DNA of 64,000 nt from Pseudomonas sp. GM79 (GTDB lineage: Bacteria > Pseudomonadota > Gammaproteobacteria > Pseudomonadales > Pseudomonadaceae), in the NCBI RefSeq assembly GCF_000282495.1, contig NZ_AKJE01000026.1:62001-126000 (forward strand), read 5' to 3'. The translations under genes and the position numbers were made by a program. Below are positions 28,576 through 36,587 of this stretch, piece by piece. Under the pieces are notes generated by a model. It ran no database searches, was not told where the DNA came from, and worked only from the letters and a program-made list of their open reading frames with translations. Position 1 is the stretch's first letter. Each line of letters begins with the position of its first letter.

Positions 28576-28667
28576 CTGTGGGAGCGCACTTGCTCGCGAA
28601 GGCGGCGGGTCAGTCAGCATCATTGTCGAATGCCACACCGCTTTCGCGAGCAAGCCCGCTCCCACAT
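28576..28667. repeat. Paired REP element inside the urease operon (ureD-ureA)
   Basis: Left arm GTGGGAGCGCACTTGCTCGC (diverged at two bases), right arm CGCGAGCAAGCCCGCTCCCA, about 45 bases apart. It lies between co-directional ureD and ureA. Confidence 0.9.
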
Positions 28668-28678
28668 TGAATCGCATT

Positions 28679-29518
28679 TCAGGTACTCCAGATTCGCGGT
28701 GGTATGGCTTCGCGGCCTAATAGCGCCGGGCGCAACAACCGCCACAAATCGATCAGCCAACCACGAGCCAACAGCGCTTCACTGGCCAGGCAACGAGCCA
28801 CCAAAAGCCCCGGCAACTGCGACAGATCCCCGCGCACGTCATTGCTCAGCGAGCGGCACTTCTCCAGCAATTCGCTATCAATGTCGCCCGTCACCAGCAA
28901 CGTCGCAAACACCGGTTGGCCATCCAGCCCTATCGGCGAATCCAGCAAACCATCATTGCCGACAATGCGCTGGCGTTCGTGCCAGAGCAACTGGCCGTCG
29001 CGCCGGATATCCAGATGCGCCTGAAAATGTCCGAGATCGAAACGCTCGCCACTGGCCGGGCGACCCAGCGCCACCACGTCCCAGTAGAACAACCGCGCAT
29101 CGCCCTCAAGGTCGATGCGGGTGCTGAGTTCCGCCTGAGCGTCGCTGAAGATAATCGTCTCTTGCGGCAGCCACTCCAACGTAGCACCGGCGGCCACGCG
29201 CAGGTCGAGTTTCTGATAAGCCGGCCCGGCCGCGCGATACCACTTGGCGGCGCCGGGGCTGGTGATTTGCGCCCAGGCATGCGTGCCGACGCTGGCCGAG
29301 ATGTCCAGCCGATCACCCCCGGCAATCCCGCCCGGCGGGTGGACGATGATGTGCTGACACACCTCGGGGCCTTCGGCGTACAGATGCTTCTGCACCCGCA
29401 GCGGGCCTTTGTGGCGACGCTGCACCGGGCGTGTGCTGTCGCCGAAACGGGCGTAGCCGAGTTCCAGCTCGGCATGCCAGCTGGGGGTGAACAGCGTGAT
29501 GGGGGCAGGTAAATTCAT
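28679..29518 (-). CDS. ureD: Urease accessory protein UreD
   Basis: 279 residues. UreD (UreH) is the beta-helical scaffold that joins UreF/UreG to apo-urease. Visible family marks are [93 protein letters not shown] and the C-terminal [30 protein letters not shown]. It begins 30 bases after urtE on the same strand, linking urea transport and urease genes in one run. Confidence 0.96.
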   Translation of the reverse strand: MNLPAPITLFTPSWHAELELGYARFGDSTRPVQRRHKGPLRVQKHLYAEGPEVCQHIIVHPPGGIAGGDRLDISASVGTHAWAQITSPGAAKWYRAAGPAYQKLDLRVAAGATLEWLPQETIIFSDAQAELSTRIDLEGDARLFYWDVVALGRPASGERFDLGHFQAHLDIRRDGQLLWHERQRIVGNDGLLDSPIGLDGQPVFATLLVTGDIDSELLEKCRSLSNDVRGDLSQLPGLLVARCLASEALLARGWLIDLWRLLRPALLGREAIPPRIWST

Positions 29519-29548
29519 GATTTCTAATGATCGTCAGGAGGTTGCAGG

Positions 29549-30247
29549 TTAGATCGTAACCAGACCACGGACACCTTCGGCTTCCATATTTTCGCCGCGC
29601 CCTTGTTGCACGATCTCGCCTCGGGACATGACCAGGTACTGATCGGCCAGTTCGGCGGCGAAATCATAGAACTGCTCCACCAGCAGAATCGCCATGTCAC
29701 CGCGAGCCGCGAGCTGCTTGATCACCGCGCCGATTTCCTTGATCACCGACGGCTGGATGCCTTCGGTGGGTTCGTCGAGAATCAGCAAGCGTGGACGACT
29801 GGCCAATGCTCTGCCGATGGCAAGCTGCTGTTGTTGACCACCAGACAAGTCACCGCCGCGCCGTTGTTTCATTTGCAGCAATACCGGGAACAGCTCGTAG
29901 ATGAACGCCGGGACTTCCTTGGCTTCGGAGCCGGGAAAGCGCGACAGGCCCATCAGCAGGTTTTCTTCCACGGTCAGCCGGCCGAAGATTTCCCGGCCCT
30001 GAGGCACGTAAGCGATGCCGGCATGTACCCGTTGGTGCGGCTTGAACGTGGTGATCGGTTTGCCTTCCCAGTTCACCGCGCCTTCTTTGGCTGGCAGCAA
30101 ACCCATCAGGCATTTGAGCAGGGTGGTCTTGCCCACACCGTTGCGCCCGAGCAGGCAGGTGACTTCGCCGACCTTCACCTCAAACGTCAGGCCCCGCAGG
30201 ATATGGCTACCGCCGTAGTACTGGTGCAGCTTGTCGACTTGCAGCAT
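29549..30247 (-). CDS. urtE: Urea ABC transporter ATPase UrtE
   Basis: 232 residues, LivF-type ATP-binding subunit. The ATG at 30247 gives MLQVDKLHQYYGGSHILRGL; the frame continues upstream through a REP but that part is not ABC sequence. Walker A GRNGVGKTTLLK, signature LSGGQQQQLAIGRAL, Walker B LLILDEPTEGIQPSV and the H-loop-like LVEQFYDFA are present. Partner of UrtD in energising urea import through UrtBC. A paired REP separates it from urtD. Confidence 0.95.
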   Translation of the reverse strand: MLQVDKLHQYYGGSHILRGLTFEVKVGEVTCLLGRNGVGKTTLLKCLMGLLPAKEGAVNWEGKPITTFKPHQRVHAGIAYVPQGREIFGRLTVEENLLMGLSRFPGSEAKEVPAFIYELFPVLLQMKQRRGGDLSGGQQQQLAIGRALASRPRLLILDEPTEGIQPSVIKEIGAVIKQLAARGDMAILLVEQFYDFAAELADQYLVMSRGEIVQQGRGENMEAEGVRGLVTI

Positions 30248-30268
30248 TCTCAAATTCCCCTCAATCCC

Positions 30269-30360
30269 CTGTGGGAGCAGGCTTGCTCGCGAAGACGGAT
30301 TCATATTCAACATTTGAGTCGCCTGACATACCGCCTTCGCGAGCAAGCCCGCTCCCACAT
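30269..30360. repeat. Paired REP element inside the urt operon (urtD-urtE)
   Basis: GTGGGAGCAGGCTTGCTCGC and inverted CGCGAGCAAGCCCGCTCCCA, about 45 bases apart, between two co-directional subunit genes. Confidence 0.9.
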
Positions 30361-30377
30361 TGGAATGTGTTTGCAAT

Positions 30378-31247
30378 TTACCGACCGAGGTACACCTCGA
30401 TCACCCGCTCGTTATCCTGCACCTGTTCCAGCGACCCTTCGGCCAGCACGCTGCCTTGGTGCAACACGGTGACGTGGTCGGCGATCGAGCCGACGAAGCC
30501 CATGTCGTGTTCCACCACCATCAGCGAATGCTTGCCCGCCAGGCTCTTGAACAGTTCGGCAGTGAATTCGGTTTCGGCGTCGGTCATGCCCGCCACCGGT
30601 TCGTCGAGCAGCAGCAGTTGCGGGTCTTGCATCAGCAGCATGCCGATTTCCAGAAACTGCTTCTGACCGTGGGACAACAAACCCGCCGGGCGATTGACCG
30701 AGGCGGTCAGGCGAATGGTTTCCAGCACCTCGCTAATGCGATCTTTCTGCTCGCCACTGAGACGAGCCCGCAGGCTGGCCCATACCGACTTGTCGGTTTT
30801 CTGCGCCAGTTCCAGGTTTTCAAACACGCTCAAGGCCTCGAACACCGTCGGCTTCTGGAATTTTCGACCGATGCCGGCCTGGGCAATCTGCACTTCACTC
30901 ATCTGCGTCAGATCGAGGGTTTCACCGAACCAGGCTTTGCCATGACTTGGGCGAGTCTTGCCGGTGATCACGTCCATCAGCGTGGTCTTGCCCGCGCCGT
31001 TGGGGCCGATGATGCAGCGCAATTCGCCGACGCCGATGTACAGGTTCAGATCGTTCAGCGCCTTGAAACCATCGAAGCTGACGCTGATGTCTTCCAGGGT
31101 CAGGATGGTGCCGTGACGGGTATTCAGGCCGGGACCGACGCGTTGGCCGAGGCCGATGGCGTCGCGGCTGCTACCCGCATCTTTGTTGGGCTCTACGGGG
31201 AAAAACGCCGGTTCGAGCATGAATTCAGCCGTTGCAGTCACTCTCAT
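30378..31247 (-). CDS. urtD: Urea ABC transporter ATPase UrtD
   Basis: 289 residues, LivG-type ATPase. Residues 1-48 are a poorly conserved extension; the ABC domain starts at ILTLEDISVSFDGFKAL. Walker A GPNGAGKTTLMD, the LSHGQKQFLEIGMLL signature (His in place of the usual Gly, typical of UrtD), Walker B LLLLDEPVAGMTDAE and VVEHDMGFVG. The ATG overlaps the urtC stop codon by four bases (ATGA). Confidence 0.95.
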   Translation of the reverse strand: MRVTATAEFMLEPAFFPVEPNKDAGSSRDAIGLGQRVGPGLNTRHGTILTLEDISVSFDGFKALNDLNLYIGVGELRCIIGPNGAGKTTLMDVITGKTRPSHGKAWFGETLDLTQMSEVQIAQAGIGRKFQKPTVFEALSVFENLELAQKTDKSVWASLRARLSGEQKDRISEVLETIRLTASVNRPAGLLSHGQKQFLEIGMLLMQDPQLLLLDEPVAGMTDAETEFTAELFKSLAGKHSLMVVEHDMGFVGSIADHVTVLHQGSVLAEGSLEQVQDNERVIEVYLGR

Positions 31248-32323
31248 TGCTCACCCCTTTTTTTCAGCAACCCGATCACGCCTTTGGGCAGGTACAACGT
31301 CACGACGATGAACAGCGCGCCGAGGAAAAACAGCCAGTACTCCGGAAACGCCACGGTGAACCAGCTCTTCATCCCGTTGACCACACCAGCGCCGAGCAGC
31401 GGGCCGATCAGCGTGCCGCGACCACCCAGCGCCACCCACACGGCGGCTTCGATGGAGTTGGTCGGCGACATTTCACTCGGGTTGATAATCCCGACTTGCG
31501 GCACATACAGCGCACCGGCCAAGCCGCACAGCACCGCACTCAACACCCAGACGAACAGCTTGAAACCGCGCGGGTCGTAGCCGCAGAACATCAGGCGATT
31601 TTCCGCATCGCGCAACGCGGTCAGCACCCGGCCAAACTTGCTTTGCGCCAGCCGCCAACCGATGAACAGGCTCGCCACCAGCAGCAACACCGTGGCGAAA
31701 AACAACACCGCACGCGTCCCCGGTTCAGTGATGCCAAACCCGAGAATGGTGCGGAAGTTGGTGAAGCCGTTGTTGCCGCCAAACCCGGTTTCGTTGCGGA
31801 AAAACAGCAGCATCCCGGCGAAGGTCAGGGCCTGGGTCATGATCGAGAAATACACGCCTTTGATCCGCGAGCGGAAGGCGAAGAAACCGAACACCAGCGC
31901 CAGCAGGCCCGGCGCCAACACCACCAGACACATGGCCCAGAGGAAGCTGCTGGTGCCGGTCCAGTACCACGGCAATTCGGTCCACGAGAGGAAGGTCATG
32001 AACGCCGGCAAGCCATCGCCCGAGGCCTGACGCATCAGGTACATGCCCATCGCGTAACCGCCGAGGGCGAAGAACAGACCGTGGCCCAGCGACAACAGGC
32101 CGGCGTAACCCCAGACCAGATCGAGCGCCAGGGCGACGATGGCGTAGCAAAGGATCTTTCCCACCAAGGTCAGCGTATAAGCCGAGACATGAAAAGTGCT
32201 GTCCGCCGGCAACAACGACAGCAATGGCAACGCCATCAGCAGAACGAGGATTACCGCACCGACAGCAATCGTGACTTTGGGGCCGGCCTTTTGTGTGGCC
32301 GTGAGCATCAGAGGCTGGTTCAT
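31244..32323 (-). CDS. urtC: Urea ABC transporter permease UrtC
   Basis: 359 residues, LivM-type inner-membrane permease with about ten helices. Signatures include LVWGYAGLLSLGHGLFFALGGYAMGMYLMRQ, IMTQALTFAGMLLFFRNETGFGGNNGFTNF and LSAVLCGLAGALYVPQVGIINPSEMSPTNSIEAAVWVALGGRGTLIGPLLGA. Starts at TGATG, sharing one base with the urtB stop; ends overlapping urtD. Forms the urea channel with UrtB. Confidence 0.96.
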   Translation of the reverse strand: MNQPLMLTATQKAGPKVTIAVGAVILVLLMALPLLSLLPADSTFHVSAYTLTLVGKILCYAIVALALDLVWGYAGLLSLGHGLFFALGGYAMGMYLMRQASGDGLPAFMTFLSWTELPWYWTGTSSFLWAMCLVVLAPGLLALVFGFFAFRSRIKGVYFSIMTQALTFAGMLLFFRNETGFGGNNGFTNFRTILGFGITEPGTRAVLFFATVLLLVASLFIGWRLAQSKFGRVLTALRDAENRLMFCGYDPRGFKLFVWVLSAVLCGLAGALYVPQVGIINPSEMSPTNSIEAAVWVALGGRGTLIGPLLGAGVVNGMKSWFTVAFPEYWLFFLGALFIVVTLYLPKGVIGLLKKRGEQ

Positions 32324-33825
32324 CAGTCGATCACCCGTCCTTTCAGTGCGAAGAGGCCTTGCGGACGTTTCTGAATGAACAGAATGATCAGCGCGAGGAT
32401 CAGGATTTTGCCCAGCACCGCACCGATCTGCGGTTCGAGAATTTTGTTGGCGATGCCCAGACCGAAGGCAGCCAGCACGCTACCGGCCAATTGACCGACA
32501 CCGCCGAGCACGACCACCAGGAACGAGTCGATGATGTAACTCTGACCGAGGTCCGGGCCGACGTTGCCGATCTGGCTCAGCGCCACGCCACCGAGGCCGG
32601 CGATGCCAGAGCCGAGGCCGAAGGCGAGCATGTCCACACGCCCGGTCGGTACGCCGCAGCACGCGGCCATGTTGCGGTTTTGGGTGACGGCGCGCACGTT
32701 GAGGCCCAGTCGCGTCTTGTTCAGCAGCAGCCAGGTCAGCACCACCACAAACAAGGCGAACGCGATGATCACGATGCGGTTGTACGGCAGCACCAGATTC
32801 GGCAACACCTGAATCCCGCCCGACAACCACGCCGGGTTGGCCACTTCAACGTTCTGCGCGCCGAACACCAGGCGCACCAACTGAATCAGCATCAGGCTGA
32901 TGCCCCACGTGGCGAGCAGGGTTTCCAATGGGCGGCCGTAGAGGTGACGAATCACCGTGCGTTCCAGTGCCATGCCGATCCCGGCGGTGACGAAAAACGC
33001 CACCGGCAAGGCAATCAGCGGGTAGAACTCAATGGCTTGCGGGGCGAAGCGCTGGAACATCAGCTGCACCACGTAAGTCGAGTAGGCACCGAGCATCAGC
33101 ACCTCGCCGTGGGCCATGTTGATCACGCCGAGCAGGCCGAAGGTGATCGCCAGTCCTAGCGCCGCGAGTAGCAGGATCGAACCGAGGGACATACCACTGA
33201 ACGCCTGCCCGAGCATCTCGCCGATCAGCAATTTGCGTTTGACCTGAGCCAGGCTGGTTTCGGCGGCGGTGCGCACGTTGGCATCGGCTTCGACGCCGGG
33301 TTCGAGCAACCCTTCGAGGCGGGTACGGGCCAGCGGGTCGCCGGTTTCACCGAGCAAGCGCACAGCGGCGAGGCGCACGGCGGGATCGGTGTCGACCAGT
33401 TGCAGATTGGCCAACGCCAGGCTCAGGGCGGCGTGAACGGTTTCATCTTTTTCGCCAGCCAGTTGCTGGTCGAGGAATTTCAACTGCGCCGGTTTGGCGC
33501 TTTTCTGCAATTGCTGCGCGGCGGCCAAGCGGATTTTGGCGTCGGCGGCGAGCAATTGGTGGCTGGCCAGCGCGGTATCGATCAGACCGCGCAGGCGATT
33601 GTTCAGGCGCAGGGTTTTTGGTTGGCCATCGATGGTCAACTCACCTTGTTGCAGGGCGTTGATCAATTCGATACGAACCGGATCGGGCTGCGCGGCCCAG
33701 GTTTCCAGGAGTTTGGCTTGCTGCACGGGATTGGCCGCGACGAAGTCTTCGGCGTCGCCGGCGTGGGTGGCCATCGGCAATAACAGCGCGAGGGCGAGGA
33801 TCAAGCGGTAAAGGGCAGTGGGCAT
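32323..33825 (-). CDS. urtB: Urea ABC transporter permease UrtB
   Basis: 500 residues from the ATG at 33825, which has AAGG about nine bases upstream and gives a good signal peptide (MPTALYRLILALALLLPMATHA). An alternative ATG at 33849 lies in a REP. UrtB is longer than LivH because residues about 25-215 form a periplasmic, HEAT-like helical extension (repeated LAAAQQL / AVRLLGETGDP units) typical of the family; the permease core begins at LIGEMLGQAFSGMSLGSILLLAALGLAITFGLLGVINMAHGEVLMLGAYSTY. Pairs with UrtC. Confidence 0.94.
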   Translation of the reverse strand: MPTALYRLILALALLLPMATHAGDAEDFVAANPVQQAKLLETWAAQPDPVRIELINALQQGELTIDGQPKTLRLNNRLRGLIDTALASHQLLAADAKIRLAAAQQLQKSAKPAQLKFLDQQLAGEKDETVHAALSLALANLQLVDTDPAVRLAAVRLLGETGDPLARTRLEGLLEPGVEADANVRTAAETSLAQVKRKLLIGEMLGQAFSGMSLGSILLLAALGLAITFGLLGVINMAHGEVLMLGAYSTYVVQLMFQRFAPQAIEFYPLIALPVAFFVTAGIGMALERTVIRHLYGRPLETLLATWGISLMLIQLVRLVFGAQNVEVANPAWLSGGIQVLPNLVLPYNRIVIIAFALFVVVLTWLLLNKTRLGLNVRAVTQNRNMAACCGVPTGRVDMLAFGLGSGIAGLGGVALSQIGNVGPDLGQSYIIDSFLVVVLGGVGQLAGSVLAAFGLGIANKILEPQIGAVLGKILILALIILFIQKRPQGLFALKGRVID

Positions 33826-33848
33826 AGAGAGTCGCCTTGACGCGGACA

Positions 33849-33942
33849 TTGTGGGAGCGGGCTTGCTCGCGAATGCGGACTCACATTCAACATGTCAGTC
33901 GCCTGGCACACCGCTTTCGCGAGCAAGCCCGCTCCCACAGGG
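33849..33942. repeat. Paired REP element inside the urt operon (urtA-urtB)
   Basis: GTGGGAGCGGGCTTGCTCGC and inverted CGCGAGCAAGCCCGCTCCCA about 45 bases apart, in the urtA-urtB gap. Third REP inside this operon; hairpins here could set the usual excess of binding-protein mRNA over downstream subunits. Confidence 0.9.
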
Positions 33943-33987
33943 GATTTTGCCTGGCCGGAGAGTTAATCCGGCCCGACATCCAGTGGC

Positions 33988-35253
33988 TTAGTTGCTCTTC
34001 ACCGCATAGTCCGGCTTCTTGTCGTTACCCTGAATGAACGGGCTCCACGGCTGGGCGCGGATCGGTCCTTCGGTCTGCCACACAACGTTGAACTGACCGT
34101 CGGCCTGAATCTCGCCGATCATCACCGGTTTGTGCAGGTGGTGGTTGGTCTTGTCCATGGTCAGGGTGTAGCCGGACGGCGCGGCAAAAGTCTGGCCGGC
34201 CAGGGCTTCGCGGACTTTGTTGACGTCGGTGGACTTGGCTTTCTCCGCCGCTTGCGCCCACATATGGATACCGACATAGGTGGCTTCCATCGGGTCGTTG
34301 GTCACCGCTTTGTCGGCGCCCGGCAGGTTGTGTTTCTTGGCGTAGGCCTTCCAGTCGGCGACGAATTTCTTGTTCTGCGGGTTCTCGACCGACTCGAAGT
34401 AGTTCCACGCCGCGAGGTTGCCCACCAGCGGTTTGGTGTCGATGCCGCGCAGTTCTTCTTCACCCACGGAGAACGCCACGACCGGAACGTCGGTGGCTTT
34501 CAGGCCCTGGTTGGCCAGCTCTTTATAGAACGGCACGTTGGAGTCGCCGTTGACCGTGGAGATGACCGCCGTCTTGCCACCGGCGGAGAATTTTTTGATG
34601 TTGGCGACGATGGTTTGATAGTCGCTGTGACCGAACGGGGTGTAGACCTCTTCGATGTCCTTGTCCGCCACACCTTTGGAGTGCAGGAACGAGCGCAGAA
34701 TCTTGTTGGTGGTGCGCGGGTACACGTAGTCGGTGCCGAGCAGGAAGTAACGCTTGGCGCTGCCGCCTTCTTCGCTCATCAGGTATTCCACCGCCGGGAT
34801 CGCCTGCTGGTTCGGCGCGGCGCCGGTGTAGAACACGTTCGGCGACATTTCTTCGCCTTCGTACTGCACCGGGTAGAACAGCAGGCCGTTGAGCTCTTCG
34901 AACACCGGCAATACCGATTTACGCGACACCGACGTCCAGCAACCGAACACTACGGCGACTTTGTCCTGCGTCAGCAACTGCCGGCCCTTTTCGGCGAACA
35001 GCGGCCAGTTCGATGCCGGGTCTACCACCACCGGTTCAAGCATCTTGCCGTTGACGCCGCCCTTGGCGTTGATTTCGTCGATGGTCATCAACGCCATGTC
35101 TTTGAGCGAGGTTTCGGAAATCGCCATGGTGCCGGACAACGAATGCAGAATACCGACCTTGATGGTCTCGGCGGCCTGGACCGTCCAGGCCATGCCCATC
35201 GCGGCAATGCTTGCCGATAGTGTGAAAGCCTTGATCAAACTGCGACGCTTCAT
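33988..35253 (-). CDS. urtA: Urea ABC transporter substrate-binding protein UrtA
   Basis: 421 residues. Periplasmic type I binding protein for urea. A twin-arginine-like KRRSLIKAF precedes the hydrophobic signal segment (residues 1-27, ending VQAAE). Family marks: IKVGILHSLSGTMAISETSLKDMALMTIDEINAKGGVNGK, VFGCWTSVSRKSVLPVFEE, GLLFYPVQYEGEEMSPNVFYTGAAPNQQ and YFLLGTDYVYPRTTNKI. GGAG lies nine bases before the ATG. First gene of the urtABCDE-ureDA-(GNAT)2-ureBC run, behind a probable sigma-54 promoter about 66 bases upstream. Confidence 0.97.
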   Translation of the reverse strand: MKRRSLIKAFTLSASIAAMGMAWTVQAAETIKVGILHSLSGTMAISETSLKDMALMTIDEINAKGGVNGKMLEPVVVDPASNWPLFAEKGRQLLTQDKVAVVFGCWTSVSRKSVLPVFEELNGLLFYPVQYEGEEMSPNVFYTGAAPNQQAIPAVEYLMSEEGGSAKRYFLLGTDYVYPRTTNKILRSFLHSKGVADKDIEEVYTPFGHSDYQTIVANIKKFSAGGKTAVISTVNGDSNVPFYKELANQGLKATDVPVVAFSVGEEELRGIDTKPLVGNLAAWNYFESVENPQNKKFVADWKAYAKKHNLPGADKAVTNDPMEATYVGIHMWAQAAEKAKSTDVNKVREALAGQTFAAPSGYTLTMDKTNHHLHKPVMIGEIQADGQFNVVWQTEGPIRAQPWSPFIQGNDKKPDYAVKSN

Positions 35254-35318
35254 TGTGCGATCTCCATGAACGTTAAAGTTTTTTATGGTTGGCAGATGCG
35301 GACGACTGAAGGGTCTTT

Positions 35319-35334
35319 AGCAAGGGCTGTGCCC
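35319..35334 (-). promoter_or_regulatory. Probable sigma-54 promoter of urtA
   Basis: On the minus strand the sequence reads GGGCACAGCCCTTGCT: the -24 GG and -12 GC are exactly ten bases apart and match TGGCAC-N5-TTGC at all but one consensus base. It lies about 66 bases upstream of the urtA start, consistent with nitrogen control through RpoN and NtrC. Confidence 0.7.
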
Positions 35335-35474
35335 GGTCGGGGAAGGGCAAGGAAATGTCGTATTAGAGCGGTTGCGGGGTGTGGGCGACGCACCATGAAG
35401 GATCGCGTCTGGCGCGTTGGTGCGAGAAGATGCGCCACATTGGGGCGCAAGCATTACGGACGCCGCAGATCAAA

Positions 35475-35564
35475 TGTGGGAGCGGGCTTGCTCGCGAAGG
35501 CGGTGTGTCAGTCACAGTGATGTTGGATGTGCCGCCGTCTTCGCGAGCAAGCCCGCTCCCACAG
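35475..35564. repeat. Paired REP element, first of a tandem duplicate
   Basis: GTGGGAGCGGGCTTGCTCGC and its inverse, with an internal spacer containing GGTGTGTCAGTCACAGTGAT and TTGGATGTG. The same spacer recurs almost unchanged in the next element. Confidence 0.93.
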
Positions 35565-35608
35565 TAGATGTATGTCGTGCGCGGAGTCTGTGAATGACGT
35601 TGAACCCA

Positions 35609-35700
35609 TGTGGGAGCGGGCTTGCTCGCGAAAGCGGTGTGTAAGTCACAGTGATGTTGGATGTGCTGCCGTCTTCGCGAGCAAGCCCGCTCCCACAGGG
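35609..35700. repeat. Paired REP element, second of a tandem duplicate
   Basis: Near-copy of the element 134 bases to the left, sharing not only the REP arms but also the spacer (GGTGTGTAAGTCACAGTGAT and TTGGATGTG). It ends one base before the DUF6124 stop codon. Confidence 0.93.
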
Positions 35701-35701
35701 A

Positions 35702-36073
35702 TTACGTCGGATCGACGTTGTCCAGCGCTCGGTTCACCGCCAGTTCCGCCAGCATGATGACCTGTTGGATTGCCATCGCCGTATGGCGCTGCGGGCCGAT
35801 CAGATTGTTGGCGAAATCGCTGGCCAGGACACTCGCTGAGGCCAACGATTCACAGGCGTGGGCCAGCAGGCTTTCGGTGCCGACATCCGGGGCAACCAGG
35901 AACAGGGTGCTGGGGCGGCGGGGTTTTTCGGTGTATTGCGTCGGGGGATCGAGGTAGTAGTCGAGGGCGCGTTTTATGGCTTCGCGGTCTTTGAGCAGGT
36001 CGTCGTCGCGCGTTTTTTCTGCTTCGGCAGTGGTGATATCGATGGGTGGGTCGGGAACTATCTTCTTGCTCAT
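35702..36073 (-). CDS. DUF6124 (DUF3077-like) family protein
   Basis: 123 residues from the ATG at 36073 (MSKKIVPDPP). No signal peptide or membrane helix. The C-terminal half (residues about 55-118) carries the family pattern LFLVAPDVGTESLLAHACESLASASVLASDFANNL followed by HTAMAIQQVIMLAELAVNRALD, an all-helical domain found in many paralogues within fluorescent pseudomonads and of unknown function. The stop codon abuts a REP. Upstream lies a heavily structured intergenic region. Confidence 0.85.
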   Translation of the reverse strand: MSKKIVPDPPIDITTAEAEKTRDDDLLKDREAIKRALDYYLDPPTQYTEKPRRPSTLFLVAPDVGTESLLAHACESLASASVLASDFANNLIGPQRHTAMAIQQVIMLAELAVNRALDNVDPT

Positions 36074-36094
36074 CGGGGGTTGTCTCTCAATTGG

Positions 36095-36332
36095 TGCCAT
36101 CCTTTGTCGTTCTCACGCGACGAAGGGGTGGCAGCTATGTGCGGAGTGAGAAACCGGTCAACACCCAAACCCGGCCGGACCGAAGTCCGCCCGCACACAG
36201 CCGCCATAGTGCATTGCAGACAGCGGATAAGCTGGTGGCAATTATGGTGGTACTGATGTTGGATTAACAGGGCTACCGGGTTCTCACACCCGATCGCTGA
36301 GTTGTCAGCGACAGCCCAAGACTAGAGGGCTC
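36095..36332 (+). ncRNA. Candidate structured RNA or leader upstream of DUF6124, multi-hairpin
   Basis: Dense nested pairing: hairpin 36096-36109/36118-36132; a long closing stem GTGAGAAACCGGT (36146-36158) with ACCGGGTTCTCAC (36275-36287), 12 of 13 pairs; inside it hairpin 36176-36189 (GGAC-CGAA-GTCC) and stem 36200-36210/36241-36251 (11 pairs, three of them G-U) capped by CAGC/GCTG; then hairpins 36294-36311 (TCGCTGA-GTTG-TCAGCGA) and 36313-36331 (AGCCC/GGGCT). The wobble pairs are G-U only if the plus strand is the RNA; on the minus strand they become A-C mismatches. That favours a plus-strand RNA divergent from the DUF6124 gene, although a minus-strand leader of that gene cannot be excluded. 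No coding frame explains the region. I cannot name a matching RNA family. Confidence 0.45.
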
Positions 36333-36462
36333 GCTTCCGACGAACAACCTGAAAAAGGCGTGGGAAAGTTCCCTGTTTTGACACATCCGTTAAACATTCA
36401 AAAGCAGCATTCAGCCCCCAATCCCACGTCTGACACCGAATGCTCGTCTGACTCGGATTACC

Positions 36463-36559
36463 GTAGGAGCTGTCGAGTGAAACGAGGCTGCGATCTTTTG
36501 ATCTTAAAAAATCAAAATCAAAAGATCGCAGCCTCGTTTCACTCGGCAGCTCCTACAGG
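36463..36559. repeat. Family-B palindromic repeat, near-perfect long inverted repeat
   Basis: GTAGGAGCTGTCGAGTGAAA ... CGATCTTTTGAT on the left and the inverse ATCAAAAGATCG ... TTTCACTCGGCAGCTCCTAC on the right, with only about 15 bases between. This is the tightest palindrome of its family in the window. The 36332-36462 stretch before it holds no gene that I can see. Confidence 0.9.
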
Positions 36560-36587
36560 GGGCTGTGCACATCTGGTAGAGAAGGGG

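Noticed and set aside
30247..30376. Longer N-terminus of UrtE through the REP
   Set aside because: The extra 43 residues translate the REP (RASLLPQ-type sequence) and ABC homology begins at the ATG at 30247.
35475..35700. CRISPR-like array from regularly spaced repeats
   Set aside because: The repeats are inverted pairs of REP arms with near-identical spacers and no cas genes, so they are a duplicated REPIN, not CRISPR.
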